From assembly GCF_014650895.1 (NCBI RefSeq), contig NZ_BMVV01000001.1, positions 272,222 through 336,221 on the forward strand: a stretch of 64,000 bases of DNA, in the 5' to 3' direction. Below are positions 9,702 through 20,110 of the stretch, piece by piece. Made by a program: the position numbers and the translations under genes. The stretch is from Streptomyces omiyaensis. GTDB lineage: Bacteria > Actinomycetota > Actinomycetes > Streptomycetales > Streptomycetaceae. Every line of letters starts with the position of its first letter. Position 1 is the first letter of the stretch. The notes beneath the pieces were generated by a model that was not told the origin of the DNA, did no database searches, and saw only the letters and a list, made by a program, of their open reading frames with translations.

Positions 9702-10388
9702 TCAGGACCTCAGGTACGTCAGCACCGCCAGCACCCGGCGGTGGTCGCCGTCGCTCGGCGAGAGGCCCAGCTTCAGGAAGATGTTGCCGATGTGCTTCTC
9801 CACCGCGCCGTCGCTCACCACCAGCTGCTTCGCGATCGCCGAGTTCGTCCGGCCCTCGGCCATCAGACCGAGGACCTCCCGCTCCCGCGGCGTCAGGTGC
9901 GCCAGCACGTCCTGCTGACGGCTCCGCCCCAGCAGCTGCTGCACCACCTCCGGGTCCAGGGCCGTACCGCCCCCGGCCACCCGGACCACGGCCTCGGTGA
10001 ACTCGCGCACCTCGGCCACCCGGTCCTTCAGCAGGTACCCCACGCCCCGCGTGGAACCGGCCAGCAGTTCGGTGGCGTACTGCTCCTCCACGTACTGCGA
10101 CAGCACCAGCACCCCGAGCCCCGGATGCTCCGCGCGCAGCCGCACCGCCGCCCGCACCCCCTCGTCCGTGTGGGTCGGAGGCATCCGCACGTCCGCCACC
10201 ACCACGTCCGGCAGCGCGCCCGCCTCCGCGAGCTCCGCCACCGTCTTCACCAGCGCCTCGCCGTCCCCGACGCCCGCGACGACCTCGTGCCCCCGGTCCG
10301 TCAGCAGCCTCGTCAGGCCCTCGCGCAACAGCACCGAATCCTCGGCGATGACCACCCGCACCCGGTCCGCCACCTCTCCCACGCCCAC
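9702..10388 (-). CDS. LuxR/NarL-family response regulator
   Basis: 228 residues. The receiver has the acidic pair E16-D17, the phosphoacceptor D66 in VVVADVRMPP, and the lysine in YLLKDRV. The C-terminal LuxR helix-turn-helix reads LTPREREVLGLMAEGRTNSAIAKQL, then VSDGAVEKHIGNIFLKL. It is the last gene after two histidine kinases on the same strand and should be their output. The start at 10388 (GTG) has only a weak ribosome-binding site; an in-frame GTG 15 bases downstream is possible. Targets are unknown; the neighbouring korAB and nuo genes are candidates by position only. Confidence 0.92.
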   Translation of the reverse strand: MGVGEVADRVRVVIAEDSVLLREGLTRLLTDRGHEVVAGVGDGEALVKTVAELAEAGALPDVVVADVRMPPTHTDEGVRAAVRLRAEHPGLGVLVLSQYVEEQYATELLAGSTRGVGYLLKDRVAEVREFTEAVVRVAGGGTALDPEVVQQLLGRSRQQDVLAHLTPREREVLGLMAEGRTNSAIAKQLVVSDGAVEKHIGNIFLKLGLSPSDGDHRRVLAVLTYLRS

Positions 10389-10499
10389 GTCCGACGCCCC
10401 CTGTCCCCGCGCCGCTCCCCGCGCCGCCGCTCGCGCGGCCCGGTCGGCGCCGCTTGATCAGCATCGCAGGAAAGACCCCGCCGGGGACACCGGGCGATT

Positions 10500-11786
10500 T
10501 CAGGCGCGCCAGGGCAGCTCCGCCGTCACCGTCGTCGGACCGCCCTCCGGCGAATCCACCGCCAGCACCCCGTCCACCGCCCGCAGCCGCTCCGCCAGCC
10601 CCGCGAGCCCCCGCCCGCGCGCCGGATCCGCGCCGCCGACGCCGTCGTCCCGCACCTGGAGCATCAGCCGGCCCTCCGACCGCCACACGTCCACCGACGC
10701 CCGCCGCGCCCCGGCGTGCCGCGTCACGTTCCCCAGCAGCTCCGTGACCGTGACGTACGCCAGGCCCTCGATCGCCGCCACCGGCCGCCCCGGCAGCTCC
10801 ACCGTCACCGACACCGGCACCGCGCACCGCGCCGCCACCGCCGACAGCGCCGCGTCGAGCCCCCGGTCGGTCAGCACCGCCGGGTGGATGCCCCGCGCCA
10901 GCTCCCGCAGCTCCCGCAGCGCCAGCTTCACCTCGCCGTGCGCCTCGTCCACCAGCACCGCCGCCGCCTCCGGGTCCCGCGCCAGCGTCTCCTTCGCCAG
11001 CCCCAGGTCCATCGCCAGCGACGCGAGCCGCGCCTGCGGCCCGTCGTGCAGGTCCCGCTCGATCCGCCGCAGGTCGGCCGCCGCCGTGTCCACGGCCACG
11101 CCCCGGTCCGACTCCAGCTCCGTCACCCGCTCCGCGAGCCGCCCCGGCCCGAGCAGCCCCGCCACCAGCACCCGGTCCACCGCCGCCAGGCCCCGCACCA
11201 CCTGCGCCCACGCCAGCACCATCAGCAGCCCGACCCCGCACGCCACGCCCACCTCGAAGGGCGAGTCGACGTACAGGGCCCGGTTCCCGTCCCCGTACAG
11301 CTGGATCCCGTCCTGGCTCAGGTACGCCGGGAAGACCCACCGCCACAGCGGGTACGTGAACAGGCCCCAGCCGGCCGAGAAGACCGTCAGCGACACGCAG
11401 AACGAGAACACCGCCCACGGGAAGTGCACCAGCGCGTACAGCAGGTGCCGCCACGAGGCCCCGCTCCGCAGCATCGCCGCCATCCACGAGAACGGCCCGC
11501 CGGTCCGCCCCCGCACCGGCTCGGGCGCCGCCACGTCCGCCCCGAGCAGCCCCCGCACCCGGGCCCGCTCCACCGCCCCGAACCCCCGGCACACCACCAG
11601 CGCCGCCGCCAGCACCGGCACCCCCAGGAAGGTGATCAGCAGCCCGACGCCGGTGGAGGTCAGCGCCACCGCGAGGGAGAAGGCGGCCACGCTCAGCGGC
11701 AGCCCCACCAGGGTGAAGAGGAACGCCCGCCAGGTCCGCCCCTCGAAGGGGGCCCGGAGCGCGGCGGGGACGGGGCTCGAAGCCAT
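10500..11786 (-). CDS. NarL-type sensor histidine kinase (downstream copy)
   Basis: 428 residues from the ATG ending at 11786 (MASSPVP). The first about 200 residues hold four to five hydrophobic segments resembling the 'putative sensor' domain found in Streptomyces kinases. The HisKA_3 dimerisation box is RRIERDLHDGPQARL with the phosphorylatable His, and the ATPase end shows VRDDGVGGADP and GRGLAGLAERL. It is paralogous to the next kinase upstream and precedes the only response regulator by 111 bp. A frame extension upstream to 11933 is Pro/Arg-rich and lacks coding character, so I rejected it. Confidence 0.92.
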   Translation of the reverse strand: MASSPVPAALRAPFEGRTWRAFLFTLVGLPLSVAAFSLAVALTSTGVGLLITFLGVPVLAAALVVCRGFGAVERARVRGLLGADVAAPEPVRGRTGGPFSWMAAMLRSGASWRHLLYALVHFPWAVFSFCVSLTVFSAGWGLFTYPLWRWVFPAYLSQDGIQLYGDGNRALYVDSPFEVGVACGVGLLMVLAWAQVVRGLAAVDRVLVAGLLGPGRLAERVTELESDRGVAVDTAAADLRRIERDLHDGPQARLASLAMDLGLAKETLARDPEAAAVLVDEAHGEVKLALRELRELARGIHPAVLTDRGLDAALSAVAARCAVPVSVTVELPGRPVAAIEGLAYVTVTELLGNVTRHAGARRASVDVWRSEGRLMLQVRDDGVGGADPARGRGLAGLAERLRAVDGVLAVDSPEGGPTTVTAELPWRA

Positions 11787-11990
11787 GAGGACGTCCTTCT
11801 CTGTACGGGGGAGGTCTCTGTACGGGTCCCTCCACGGAAGGCCTCCGGACGGGAGGCCCCCGGGCGGGGAGGGCCGCGAGGGCCCTTCCCGGGGACGACT
11901 CCAGGGTTCCGTCCGGGACCCCCTCGCCGCCATGAGGCGGGTCGGCGTCTCCCGAGGGGGGTTATCCCCACCACCGGGACGCCGGGGCGG

Positions 11991-13175
11991 TCAGCCCCGC
12001 CGCCCCCGCCACGGCAGCTCCGCCGTCACCGTCGTCGGACCGCCCGCCGGCGAATCCACCACCAGCACCCCGTCCACCGCCCCCAGCCGCTCCGCCAGAC
12101 CGGCCAGCCCCGTGCCCGGGCCGTCCGTCCGCGCGCCCCCGACGCCGTCGTCCCGCACCTGGAGCAGCAGCCGGTCCTTCGCCCGCCACACCTCCACCGA
12201 GACCGCACGCGCGCGGGCGTGCTTGGACACGTTCTGCAGCAGCTCGGAGACGGTGAAGTACGCGATCCCCTCGATCGCCTCCGCGGGCCGCTCCGCCAGG
12301 TCCACCGTCACCGTCGCCGGCACCGTGCACCGCCCCGCCAGCGAGGACAGCGCCGCCCCGAGCCCCCGGTCGGTCAGCACCGCCGGGTGGATGCCCCGCG
12401 CCAGGTCCCGCAGCTCCTGGAGGGCCAGCTTCACCTCGCCGTGCGCCTCCGCGACCATCGCCGCGGCCGCGTCCGGGTCCTCGTGCAGCTTCTCCTTCGC
12501 CAGGCCGAGCCCCATCGCGAGCGCCACGAGGCGCGCCTGCGCCCCGTCGTGCAGGTCCCGCTCGATCCGCCGCAGGTCGGCCGCCGCCGTGTCCACGACC
12601 ACGCCCCGGTCCGACTCCAGCTCGGCGATCCGCCGCTCCAGCTCGTCCGAGGGCGAGAGCAGCCCCCGCACCATGCCCCGGTCCGCCGCCGCCAGGCCCC
12701 GCGCGATGAACGGCAGCACCGGCCACAGCGCCACCAGCGACACCAGGGTCACCGAGAAGGTCACCACCCCCCACGGCAGCCGGATCAGCCCGTACAGCTG
12801 GGTCCGCCACGCCACCGGGTCCTTCAGCCGCGCCCACAGCCACGGCAGGGCCCCGCCGGTCCGCGGCAGCGGCGACGGCTCGGCCACGTCCGCGTCCAGC
12901 AGCCCGCGCGCCCGGGCCCGCTCGGACCGGCCGATCCCCCGCGCCCCCGCCAGGCCCGCCGCGAGCAGCGGCAGACCGATCACGGTGACCGACAGGCCGA
13001 CCCCGACGACCACGGACGTCACGGCGTAGACGAAGCCCACGAGGGCGGTGGGCAGGTTCAGGAGGAGGAAGGAGATCTCCTTCCAGGTCTCCTTCCCGTA
13101 CGCGGTCCGCCGCCGCGCGGGCGCGTGCCCGGCCGCGACGGCGGGGGAAGGAGTGCTCGGGTGATCAGCGGTCAT
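11991..13175 (-). CDS. NarL-type sensor histidine kinase (upstream copy)
   Basis: 394 residues from ATG (MTADHP). It has the same architecture as its neighbour: a membrane sensor region with about four hydrophobic stretches (first one near residues 35-60), HisKA_3 box RRIERDLHDGAQARL, and ATPase motifs VRDDGVGGA and GTGLAGLAERL. The two kinases are clearly duplicated; their catalytic halves are much more alike than their sensor halves. It is the first gene of the presumed kinase-kinase-regulator unit, divergent from the nuo cluster, so its promoter and the nuoA promoter share the 155 bp between 13176 and 13330. Confidence 0.92.
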   Translation of the reverse strand: MTADHPSTPSPAVAAGHAPARRRTAYGKETWKEISFLLLNLPTALVGFVYAVTSVVVGVGLSVTVIGLPLLAAGLAGARGIGRSERARARGLLDADVAEPSPLPRTGGALPWLWARLKDPVAWRTQLYGLIRLPWGVVTFSVTLVSLVALWPVLPFIARGLAAADRGMVRGLLSPSDELERRIAELESDRGVVVDTAAADLRRIERDLHDGAQARLVALAMGLGLAKEKLHEDPDAAAAMVAEAHGEVKLALQELRDLARGIHPAVLTDRGLGAALSSLAGRCTVPATVTVDLAERPAEAIEGIAYFTVSELLQNVSKHARARAVSVEVWRAKDRLLLQVRDDGVGGARTDGPGTGLAGLAERLGAVDGVLVVDSPAGGPTTVTAELPWRGRRG

Positions 13176-13330
13176 GCCCCCAGCCTGCCGTCCTGCGGCC
13201 CCTCCGGGCCATGGGGGAGGTGGGTGTCGGCCAGGGGGGATAACCCCACCCGCACCTGCTTACGCTCCTTTTAGCAGGGCCTAGACTCGCGTGCGTGAAA
13301 ACGGCGGCGAGGGACTGAGGGGCGGCGGAC

Positions 13331-13713
13331 GTGCGGGAACCGACCGTAATCGCGGCGGACTACTTCGATACGTACTCGGTCGTCGGCCTGCTCGCCGTCG
13401 TCGGCGTGCTCTTCGTCGCGGTCGCCTTCGGCGCCGGACGGCTGCTCCGGCCCGTCGTGCCGACCCCGGAGAAACTGCTCACCTACGAGTGCGGCGTCGA
13501 CCCCGTGGGAGAGGGCTGGGCCCACACCCAGGTCCGCTACTACGTCTACGCCTTCCTCTACGTGATCTTCGCCGTCGACTCGATCTTCCTCTTCCCGTGG
13601 GCGACGGTCTTCGCCGCGCCCGGCTACGGCGCCACCACCCTCGTCGAGATGTTCGTCTTCCTCGGCTTCCTGGCCGTCGGGCTGCTCTACGCCTACAAGA
13701 AGGGCGTCCTGGC

Positions 13714-13723
<10 letters not shown>
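13331..13723 (+). CDS. nuoA: NADH-quinone oxidoreductase-like subunit A
   Basis: 130 residues from GTG with GAGGGG upstream. Three membrane segments are visible (about 17-37, 70-92 and 97-118). The family signature [12 protein letters not shown] is followed by [24 protein letters not shown]; the E of the usual F-D-V-E loop is D here. NuoA is a small membrane subunit at the junction of the membrane arm and the peripheral arm and shapes the quinone cavity. First gene of a ten-gene cluster; the last ten bases overlap nuoB. Confidence 0.93.
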
Positions 13724-14303
<580 letters not shown>

Positions 14304-14307
<4 letters not shown>

Positions 14308-15665
14308 ACCGCTACGACTCCCTTCCCGAGGCCGTGACGGACCTGTTCGGCGACGAGGCGGCGGCGGAGCGGGCGTACGACCTGCTGACCGTCGACGTCC
14401 CCGCCGCGGACTGGCTCGACGCGCTGCGGACCGCCCGGGACGAGCTGGGCTGCACCTACTTCGACTGGCTGAGCGCGGTGGACGAGCCGGGCACGGGCTT
14501 CCGCGTCTGCGCGCACGTCGTCGCCGTCGGGGACGGCGCCCCCCGCCGCCTCCTGCTCCGCACCACCGTGCCCCACACGGCCCCCGCCCTCCCCACCGCC
14601 ATCGGCGTGTACGCGGGCGCGGCCTGGCACGAGCGCGAGACCCACGAGATGTTCGGCGTCGTCTTCGAGGGCCACCCGAACCTCACCCCGCTGCTCCTCC
14701 CCGAGAACTTCGAGGGCCACCCGCTCCGCAAGGACTTCGTCCTCGCCGCCCGCGTCGCCAAGGCCTGGCCGGGCGCGAAGGAGCCGGGCGAGTCCCACGA
14801 CGGCGGCCCCAAGCGCCGCCAGATGCTCCCGCCGGGCGTCCCCGACCCCAACGAGTGGGGCCCCCTCAAGGGCCAGCTCCCCCCGGCCCCCGAACGCCCC
14901 GCGCGGGGCGCCGCCGCCGACCGGCCCCGCCGCGCCCGCACGGCCGCGGACGGTTCGGCAGGCCAGGACGCCCCGCCCCGCCGCGCCCGCACCACCGCGG
15001 AGGGCTCCGCGAGCCAGGACGCCCCGGCGGCCCCGCCCCGCCGCGCCCGCTCCGCGTCCCAGGGCTCGGCGAGCCAGACCCCTCCGGCGCCCCCCGGGAC
15101 CACAGCGGTCCCGGGCACCCCGGAGACCCCGGGCGCCCCCGAGACCCCGGAGGCCGCGACGGCACCCGGCCCCCAGGACGCTCCCGGGACCCCGGCGGCC
15201 CCGGAGGCCGGAGCACCCCCGGCCCGCCGTACGCGCTCCGCGTCCCAGGGCTCCGCGAGCCAGACGGCCCCGGCCGCTCCGCGCCGCTCGCGCTCCGCGT
15301 CCCAGGGCTCGGCGAGCCAGGAGACGGAGCGGGCGGCGCAGGCCCCCGCGCCGCCCCCGCGCACCCGCGGCTCGGACGCCCCCTGGCACCACGCCCGCCC
15401 GGCCTTCGACGACACCCCGCCACCGCCCGCACCGGACGCGAGCCCCGCGACCGGGTCCGCACCGGACGCGCAGCCCGCGGTCGAGCCCGCACCGGACGCG
15501 AGGCCCGCGGCGGAGCCCGTACCGGTGGACGGGCCCCCGGCCGAGCCGGCCCCGGCCCCCGATCCCGCCGCGGGCGAGCCCGATCCCGCCGACGCCGGTC
15601 CCGACGCCGGTCCCGACACCCACCCCCACCCCGACCCCGACCCCGCCGGAGGCGATCCCGCGTGA
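14304..15665 (+). CDS. nuoC: NADH-quinone oxidoreductase-like subunit C with long repetitive disordered tail
   Basis: 453 residues. Residues 1-180 form the 30-kDa subunit domain, with the signature [16 protein letters not shown] and [11 protein letters not shown]. From about 190 on the protein is a low-complexity extension: five copies of a R-R-x-R-x4-G-S-A-x-Q unit (about residues 209-340), then Ala/Pro/Asp-rich sequence with repeated PAPDA, ending in an acidic D-P-D-P stretch. The family protein is normally about 150-240 residues, so more than half is extra. In many bacteria nuoD follows or is fused to nuoC; here nuoH follows directly. Confidence 0.92.
14926..15325 (+). repeat. Imperfect repeats encoding [13 protein letters not shown] units in nuoC
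   Basis: Five degenerate copies of an approximately 39-bp unit (translated R-R-x-R-[TS]-[AT]-[AS]-[DEQ]-G-S-A-[GS]-Q) are spread over this span, separated by Ala/Pro-rich spacers of variable length. Codon-level similarity (CGCTCCGCGTCCCAGGGCTC in three copies) suggests recent duplication. Both Arg and Ser richness fit a phosphorylatable or nucleic-acid-like disordered linker, but no function can be assigned. Confidence 0.75.
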
Positions 15666-16630
15666 ACGACGCACTCGACGTCGCCGTCCGGCTGCTGCTC
15701 GTCTTCGCCGCGTTCCTCGTGCTGCCGCTCGTCGTCGGGCAGACCGAGCACAAGGTGATGGCCCACATGCAGGGGCGGCTCGGGCCCATGTACGCCGGCG
15801 GCTTCCACGGCTGGGCGCAGCTCGTCGCTGACGGCGTGAAGTTCGCGCAGAAGGAGGACGTGGTCCCGAAGGACGCCGACCGGCGGGTCTTCCAGCTCGC
15901 GCCGGCCGTCGCCCTCCTCCCGTACCTGCTCGTCCTCGTCGCGATCCCCGTCGGCCCCGGCGACGGCGCCGTCGGCGCGCTCGTCGACGCCGGCATCTTC
16001 TTCGTGCTCGCCGTCATGGGCGTCGGCGTGCTCGGCAGCCTGATGGCCGGCTGGGCGTCCGCGAACAAGTTCTCGCTCCTCGGCGGCCTCCGCACCGCCG
16101 CCCAGCTGCTCGCCTACGAGCTGCCGATGCTGCTGGCCGCCGCGTCCGTCGCGATGGCCGCCGGCACGGTCTCCCTCACCGGCGTCCTCGACGCCTTCGC
16201 GTGGTGGTGGGTGCCGTGGCAGATCGTCGGCGCGCTCGTCTTCTTCGTCGCCGGCCTCGCCGAGCTCCAGCGACCGCCGTTCGACATGCCGGTCGCCGAC
16301 TCGGAGATCATCTTCGGCGCGTACACCGAGTACACCGGCCTCCGCTTCGCGCTCTTCCTGCTCGCCGAGTACGCCGGCATCGTCGTCCTCTGCGGCCTCA
16401 CCACCGTCCTCTTCCTCGGCGGCTGGCACGGCCCCTGGGGGGCCGACGGGCTCGGCTGGCTCTGGACCCTGCTGAAGACGGCGGTCCTGGCCTTCGTCGT
16501 CATCTGGCTGCGGGTCTCCTACCCGCGCCTGCGCGAGGACCAGCTCCAGAAGCTGGCCTGGACGACCCTCGTCCCGCTCGCCCTGGCGCAGATCGCGCTC
16601 ACCGGCATCGTGAAGGTGGCGATCAGCTAA
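15662..16630 (+). CDS. nuoH: NADH-quinone oxidoreductase-like subunit H
   Basis: 322 residues from GTG, overlapping the nuoC stop by four bases. Eight hydrophobic segments are expected; key family stretches are present: GPMYAGGFHGWAQLVADGVKF, the ELPM helix, and AELQRPPFDMPVADSEI followed by GAYTEYTGLRFALF. NuoH forms most of the quinone chamber and connects it to the proton channels. Acidic residues of this chamber (E in AELQR, E-Y-T-E-Y) are retained, so the subunit looks functional. Confidence 0.94.
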   Translation: MNDALDVAVRLLLVFAAFLVLPLVVGQTEHKVMAHMQGRLGPMYAGGFHGWAQLVADGVKFAQKEDVVPKDADRRVFQLAPAVALLPYLLVLVAIPVGPGDGAVGALVDAGIFFVLAVMGVGVLGSLMAGWASANKFSLLGGLRTAAQLLAYELPMLLAAASVAMAAGTVSLTGVLDAFAWWWVPWQIVGALVFFVAGLAELQRPPFDMPVADSEIIFGAYTEYTGLRFALFLLAEYAGIVVLCGLTTVLFLGGWHGPWGADGLGWLWTLLKTAVLAFVVIWLRVSYPRLREDQLQKLAWTTLVPLALAQIALTGIVKVAIS

Positions 16631-17191
16631 ATGTCCCCGAACATCCCCGGCTCCGGCCTCGCCAAGGGCCTCGCCGTCACCCTCCGCACCATGACGCGCA
16701 GGTCCGTCACCGCCCAGTACCCGGACGCGCAGCCCGAGCTGCCGCCCCGCTCGCGCGGGGTGATCGCGCTCTTCGAGGAGAACTGCACGGTCTGCATGCT
16801 GTGCGCCCGCGAGTGCCCCGACTGGTGCATCTACATCGACTCCCACAAGGAGACCGTCCCGGCCGCCGCCCCCGGCGGCCGCGAGCGCAGCCGGAACGTC
16901 CTCGACCGCTTCGCCATCGACTTCTCCCTCTGCATGTACTGCGGGATCTGCATCGAGGTGTGCCCCTTCGACGCCCTCTTCTGGTCGCCGGAGTTCGAGT
17001 ACGCGGAGACCGACATCCAGGAGCTCACCCACGAGCGGGACAAACTCCGCGAGTGGATGTGGACCGTCCCCGAGCCGCCCGCGCTCGACCCGGCGGCCGA
17101 GGAGCCCAAGGAGATCGCCGCCGCCCGCAAGGCCGCCGAGAAGGCCGCCGCCCAGGCCGCCGCGGCACGGCAGCAGGAGGGCCCCCAGTGA
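16631..17191 (+). CDS. nuoI: NADH-quinone oxidoreductase-like subunit I (two [4Fe-4S] clusters)
   Basis: 186 residues, ATG directly after the nuoH stop. Both ferredoxin-type motifs are complete: C-x2-C-x2-C-x3-C-P in [13 protein letters not shown] and again in [13 protein letters not shown]. It relays electrons between the electron-input module and NuoB. In this cluster, where the NADH-oxidising NuoEFG genes are absent, NuoI would be the natural docking point for reduced ferredoxin (inference, by analogy with NDH-1 of cyanobacteria). The C-terminus is an Ala/Lys/Glu-rich helix. Confidence 0.94.
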   Translation: MSPNIPGSGLAKGLAVTLRTMTRRSVTAQYPDAQPELPPRSRGVIALFEENCTVCMLCARECPDWCIYIDSHKETVPAAAPGGRERSRNVLDRFAIDFSLCMYCGICIEVCPFDALFWSPEFEYAETDIQELTHERDKLREWMWTVPEPPALDPAAEEPKEIAAARKAAEKAAAQAAAARQQEGPQ

Positions 17192-17745
17192 TCCTCGCCG
17201 CCGCCCAGACCAATCCCGGCTTCCTCTCGCCCTCCGGCGTCGGGGTCGCCTTCCTCCTCGTCGGCCTCGTCACCCTCGGCGCCGCGATCGTCTCCGTCAC
17301 CACCAAGCAGCTCGTGCACGCCGCGCTCTGGCTCGTGGTCGCCCTCGGCGGCCTCGCCGTCGAGTACCTCCTGCTGACCGCCGAGTTCATCGCCTGGGTC
17401 CAGGTCCTGATCTACGTCGGCTCGGTCGTCGTCCTCCTCCTCTTCGGGCTCATGCTCACCAAGGCCCCCATCGGGCGCTCCCCGGACGCCGACTCGGCCA
17501 ACCGGCCGGTCGCCCTCGCGGTCGCCCTCGCCGCCGCCGCGGCGCTGGTCTGGGTGGTCGTCGACGCCTTCAGCACGACCTGGATCAAGCTGGACGGACC
17601 CGCGCAGGGTTCCACCGGGGTGACCGGCGAGATCCTCTTCCGGCACTGGGTGCTGCCCTTCGAGGCGCTCTCCGTGCTGCTGCTCGCCGCCCTGGTCGGC
17701 GCCATCGTCCTGTCCCGCAAGAAGCCGGAAGGGGAGCGGGACTGA
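17188..17745 (+). CDS. nuoJ: NADH-quinone oxidoreductase-like subunit J
   Basis: 185 residues from GTG overlapping the nuoI stop by four bases. Five hydrophobic segments are seen, including [40 protein letters not shown] and the pi-bulge-type helix [18 protein letters not shown] that undergoes the conformational change in complex I. It ends with a helix ([19 protein letters not shown]) anchored by basic residues. It stacks with NuoA, K and N in the membrane arm. Confidence 0.92.
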   Translation: MILAAAQTNPGFLSPSGVGVAFLLVGLVTLGAAIVSVTTKQLVHAALWLVVALGGLAVEYLLLTAEFIAWVQVLIYVGSVVVLLLFGLMLTKAPIGRSPDADSANRPVALAVALAAAAALVWVVVDAFSTTWIKLDGPAQGSTGVTGEILFRHWVLPFEALSVLLLAALVGAIVLSRKKPEGERD

Positions 17746-18131
17746 TGCACCTCGCCTACCCCGCCGTCCTCGCCGCGCTCCTCTTCTGCGTCGGCCTGTA
17801 CGGCGTCCTCGCCCGCCGCAACGCGATCCTGGTCCTGATGTCGGTCGAGCTGATGCTCAACGCCGTCAACCTGAACCTGGTCGCCTTCGACGTCTGGCTC
17901 CGCGACGCCCTCCACGCCGGCCAGGCCCTCACCCTCTTCACCATCGCCATCGCCGCCGCCGAGATCGGCATCGGCCTCGCGATCGTCCTGATGGTCCACC
18001 GCAACCGGGGCACCTCCGACGTCGACCGCCTCCGCGACACGGCCGAGCCCCGCCAGGGCGCCGGCGCCCCCGACGAGAGCACCGACAGCACCGGGGAGCA
18101 CCCCGGCGAGAAGGCCGAGGCCGCCGCGTGA
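17745..18131 (+). CDS. nuoK: NADH-quinone oxidoreductase-like subunit K
   Basis: 128 residues, ATG sharing one base with the nuoJ stop (TGATG). Three membrane helices are clear: near residues 2-22, 27-48 and 58-84; the conserved Glu in [14 protein letters not shown] (helix 2) and in [14 protein letters not shown] (helix 3) are both kept, matching the proton-path glutamates of the family. After the third helix there is an unusual acidic tail of about 40 residues ending EKAEAAA, not found in the standard about 100-residue protein. Confidence 0.93.
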   Translation: MHLAYPAVLAALLFCVGLYGVLARRNAILVLMSVELMLNAVNLNLVAFDVWLRDALHAGQALTLFTIAIAAAEIGIGLAIVLMVHRNRGTSDVDRLRDTAEPRQGAGAPDESTDSTGEHPGEKAEAAA

Positions 18132-20107
18132 CCACCACGACCCTCGCCGTCCTCGTCCCCCTCCTGCCCCTCCTCGGCGCCGTCGCCGGCCTCGCCGTCG
18201 GCCGCGCCGCGCCCGGCTTCGTCCGGCCGCTCGCCGTGCTGCCGACCCTGGCCGCCGCCGCCCTCGCCGTCGTCGTCGCCGTCCGCCAGGGCGGGAACAC
18301 GGTGATCGACGCGGCCACCGAGCTCACCCCGACCGGCTCCGTCCCGATCAGCCTGGGCCTCCACATCGACGGCTTCGCCGCCCTCGTGGCCGTCCTCGTC
18401 GGGGTCGTCGCGAGCTGCGTGCAGATCTACTCGACCGGCTACCTCCGCGAGGACCCGCGCTACCCCTCGTACGCGGCCCTCGTCTCCCTCTTCACCGCCG
18501 CGATGCTCCTCGTCGTCTACTCCGGCGACCTGATGGTGCTCCTGGTCGGCTGGGAGGTCATGGGCATCTGCTCGTACTTCCTCGTCGGGCACTACTGGGA
18601 GACCCCCGAGGCGCGCTCCGCCTCCCTGAAGGCCTTCCTCGTCACCAAGCTCGGCGACGTCCCCTTCCTCTTCGGGCTCTTCGCCCTCGCCACCGACGCC
18701 GGCACCTTCCGCATCGACGGCATCCTCTCCACCGTCGCGAGCGGCGGCCTCGACCACCCCACCGTCGTGGCGCTGCTGCTGCTCGCCGGCGTCGCCGGGA
18801 AGTCCGCGCAGTTCCCGCTGCACACCTGGCTCCCCGACGCCATGGCGGGCCCGACGCCGGTCTCCGCGCTCATCCACGCGGCCACCATGGTCGCCGCCGG
18901 CATCTACTTCGTCGCCCGGCTCCTCCCGGTCTTCGCCGCCTCCGCCGCCGCGATGACCGTGCTCGCCGTGATGGCCGCGATCACCATGGTCGGCTCGGCG
19001 CTCGCCGCGCTCGCCCAGGACGACATCAAGCGGGTCCTCGCCTACTCGACGATCGGCCAGCTCGGCTACATGGCCGGCGCGCTCGCCGTCGGCGACCGGG
19101 GCGCCGCCGTCTTCCACCTCCTGTCGCACGCCGCCTTCAAGGCGCTGCTCTTCCTCGCCGCCGGCGCGGTCATCCACGCCGCCGGCACCAACTCGCTCAC
19201 CGCGATGTCCCGGATGAGCGGCCTGGCGAAGCGGATCCCCGACGCGTACTGGACGATGACCGTCGCCCTCCTCGCACTCGCCGCGATCCCGCCCTTCGCC
19301 GGCTTCTTCTCCAAGGAGGCCGTCCTGGTCGCCGCCGAGCACACGGCGCTCGGCGACCGGAGCCCCGCCCCCGCCGGGGCGGGCTGGACCGTCCTCGTGG
19401 CGGGCCTGCTGACGGCCCTCCTCACCGCCGCGTACGCGCTCCGCCTCTGGCTGCGCACCTTCCGCGGGCGGGGCGCCGAGGCGCCGGACCACGGACGCCA
19501 GCCGATCGCGATGACGGCGGTCCTGTGGGTCCTGGCCGTCCCCTCTCTCGGCTTCGGCCTGAGCGCCGCCCTCCTCGACGACTGGTTCGACGGCGAGGCG
19601 CTCACCCCCACCCTCACCACCGCCGTCCTCGGCACCGGACTCGCCGTCGCCGGCGGCGCCGTCACGTACGCCGTGTGGCGCACCCTCGCCGCCCGGGCCG
19701 TACCGCTCGCCGGGATCCCGCACGTCCCCCACCCGGACGCCGACGCCGGCCTGGTCGAGGCCGAGGCGCTGCGCCTGCCGCACCCCGCCGAGGACCCGGC
19801 CGACCCCGGCCGCGCCCTCCTCGGCCCGCTGCACGGCCCGGCGGCCGACGGCTTCCACCTGGACGCCCTCTACCGGAAGGCCTTCGTCCGCCCCGTGCTC
19901 GCCGCCGCCTCCCTGGTCCGCTTCCTGGACCGCGAGGTCGTCGACACCTACGTGCGCGGCGCCGCCGGGACCGCCAAGGGCCTCGGGTGGCTCGTCCGCC
20001 GCGCCCAGACCGGCAACGTGCAGACCTACCTCAGCGCCCTGCTCGCCGGCTCCGTCGTCCTGGCGATCGCCGCCGTCGCCGTCGCCAACGCCTTCGCCGG
20101 AGCGTGA
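18128..20107 (+). CDS. nuoL: NADH-quinone oxidoreductase-like subunit L (antiporter-like)
   Basis: 659 residues from GTG overlapping nuoK by four bases. It shows the antiporter-like proton pump core: [16 protein letters not shown] with the essential Glu, [20 protein letters not shown] with [14 protein letters not shown], and [18 protein letters not shown]. The lateral amphipathic helix and terminal anchor are encoded in the last 130 residues (ending [15 protein letters not shown]). It is the distal membrane-arm pump. Three bases separate it from nuoM. Confidence 0.94.
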   Translation: MTTTTLAVLVPLLPLLGAVAGLAVGRAAPGFVRPLAVLPTLAAAALAVVVAVRQGGNTVIDAATELTPTGSVPISLGLHIDGFAALVAVLVGVVASCVQIYSTGYLREDPRYPSYAALVSLFTAAMLLVVYSGDLMVLLVGWEVMGICSYFLVGHYWETPEARSASLKAFLVTKLGDVPFLFGLFALATDAGTFRIDGILSTVASGGLDHPTVVALLLLAGVAGKSAQFPLHTWLPDAMAGPTPVSALIHAATMVAAGIYFVARLLPVFAASAAAMTVLAVMAAITMVGSALAALAQDDIKRVLAYSTIGQLGYMAGALAVGDRGAAVFHLLSHAAFKALLFLAAGAVIHAAGTNSLTAMSRMSGLAKRIPDAYWTMTVALLALAAIPPFAGFFSKEAVLVAAEHTALGDRSPAPAGAGWTVLVAGLLTALLTAAYALRLWLRTFRGRGAEAPDHGRQPIAMTAVLWVLAVPSLGFGLSAALLDDWFDGEALTPTLTTAVLGTGLAVAGGAVTYAVWRTLAARAVPLAGIPHVPHPDADAGLVEAEALRLPHPAEDPADPGRALLGPLHGPAADGFHLDALYRKAFVRPVLAAASLVRFLDREVVDTYVRGAAGTAKGLGWLVRRAQTGNVQTYLSALLAGSVVLAIAAVAVANAFAGA

Positions 20108-20110
20108 GCC

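Noticed and set aside
14926..15325. Repeat array in nuoC as a CRISPR
   Set aside because: Repeats are coding, imperfect, unevenly spaced and without unique spacers or cas genes.
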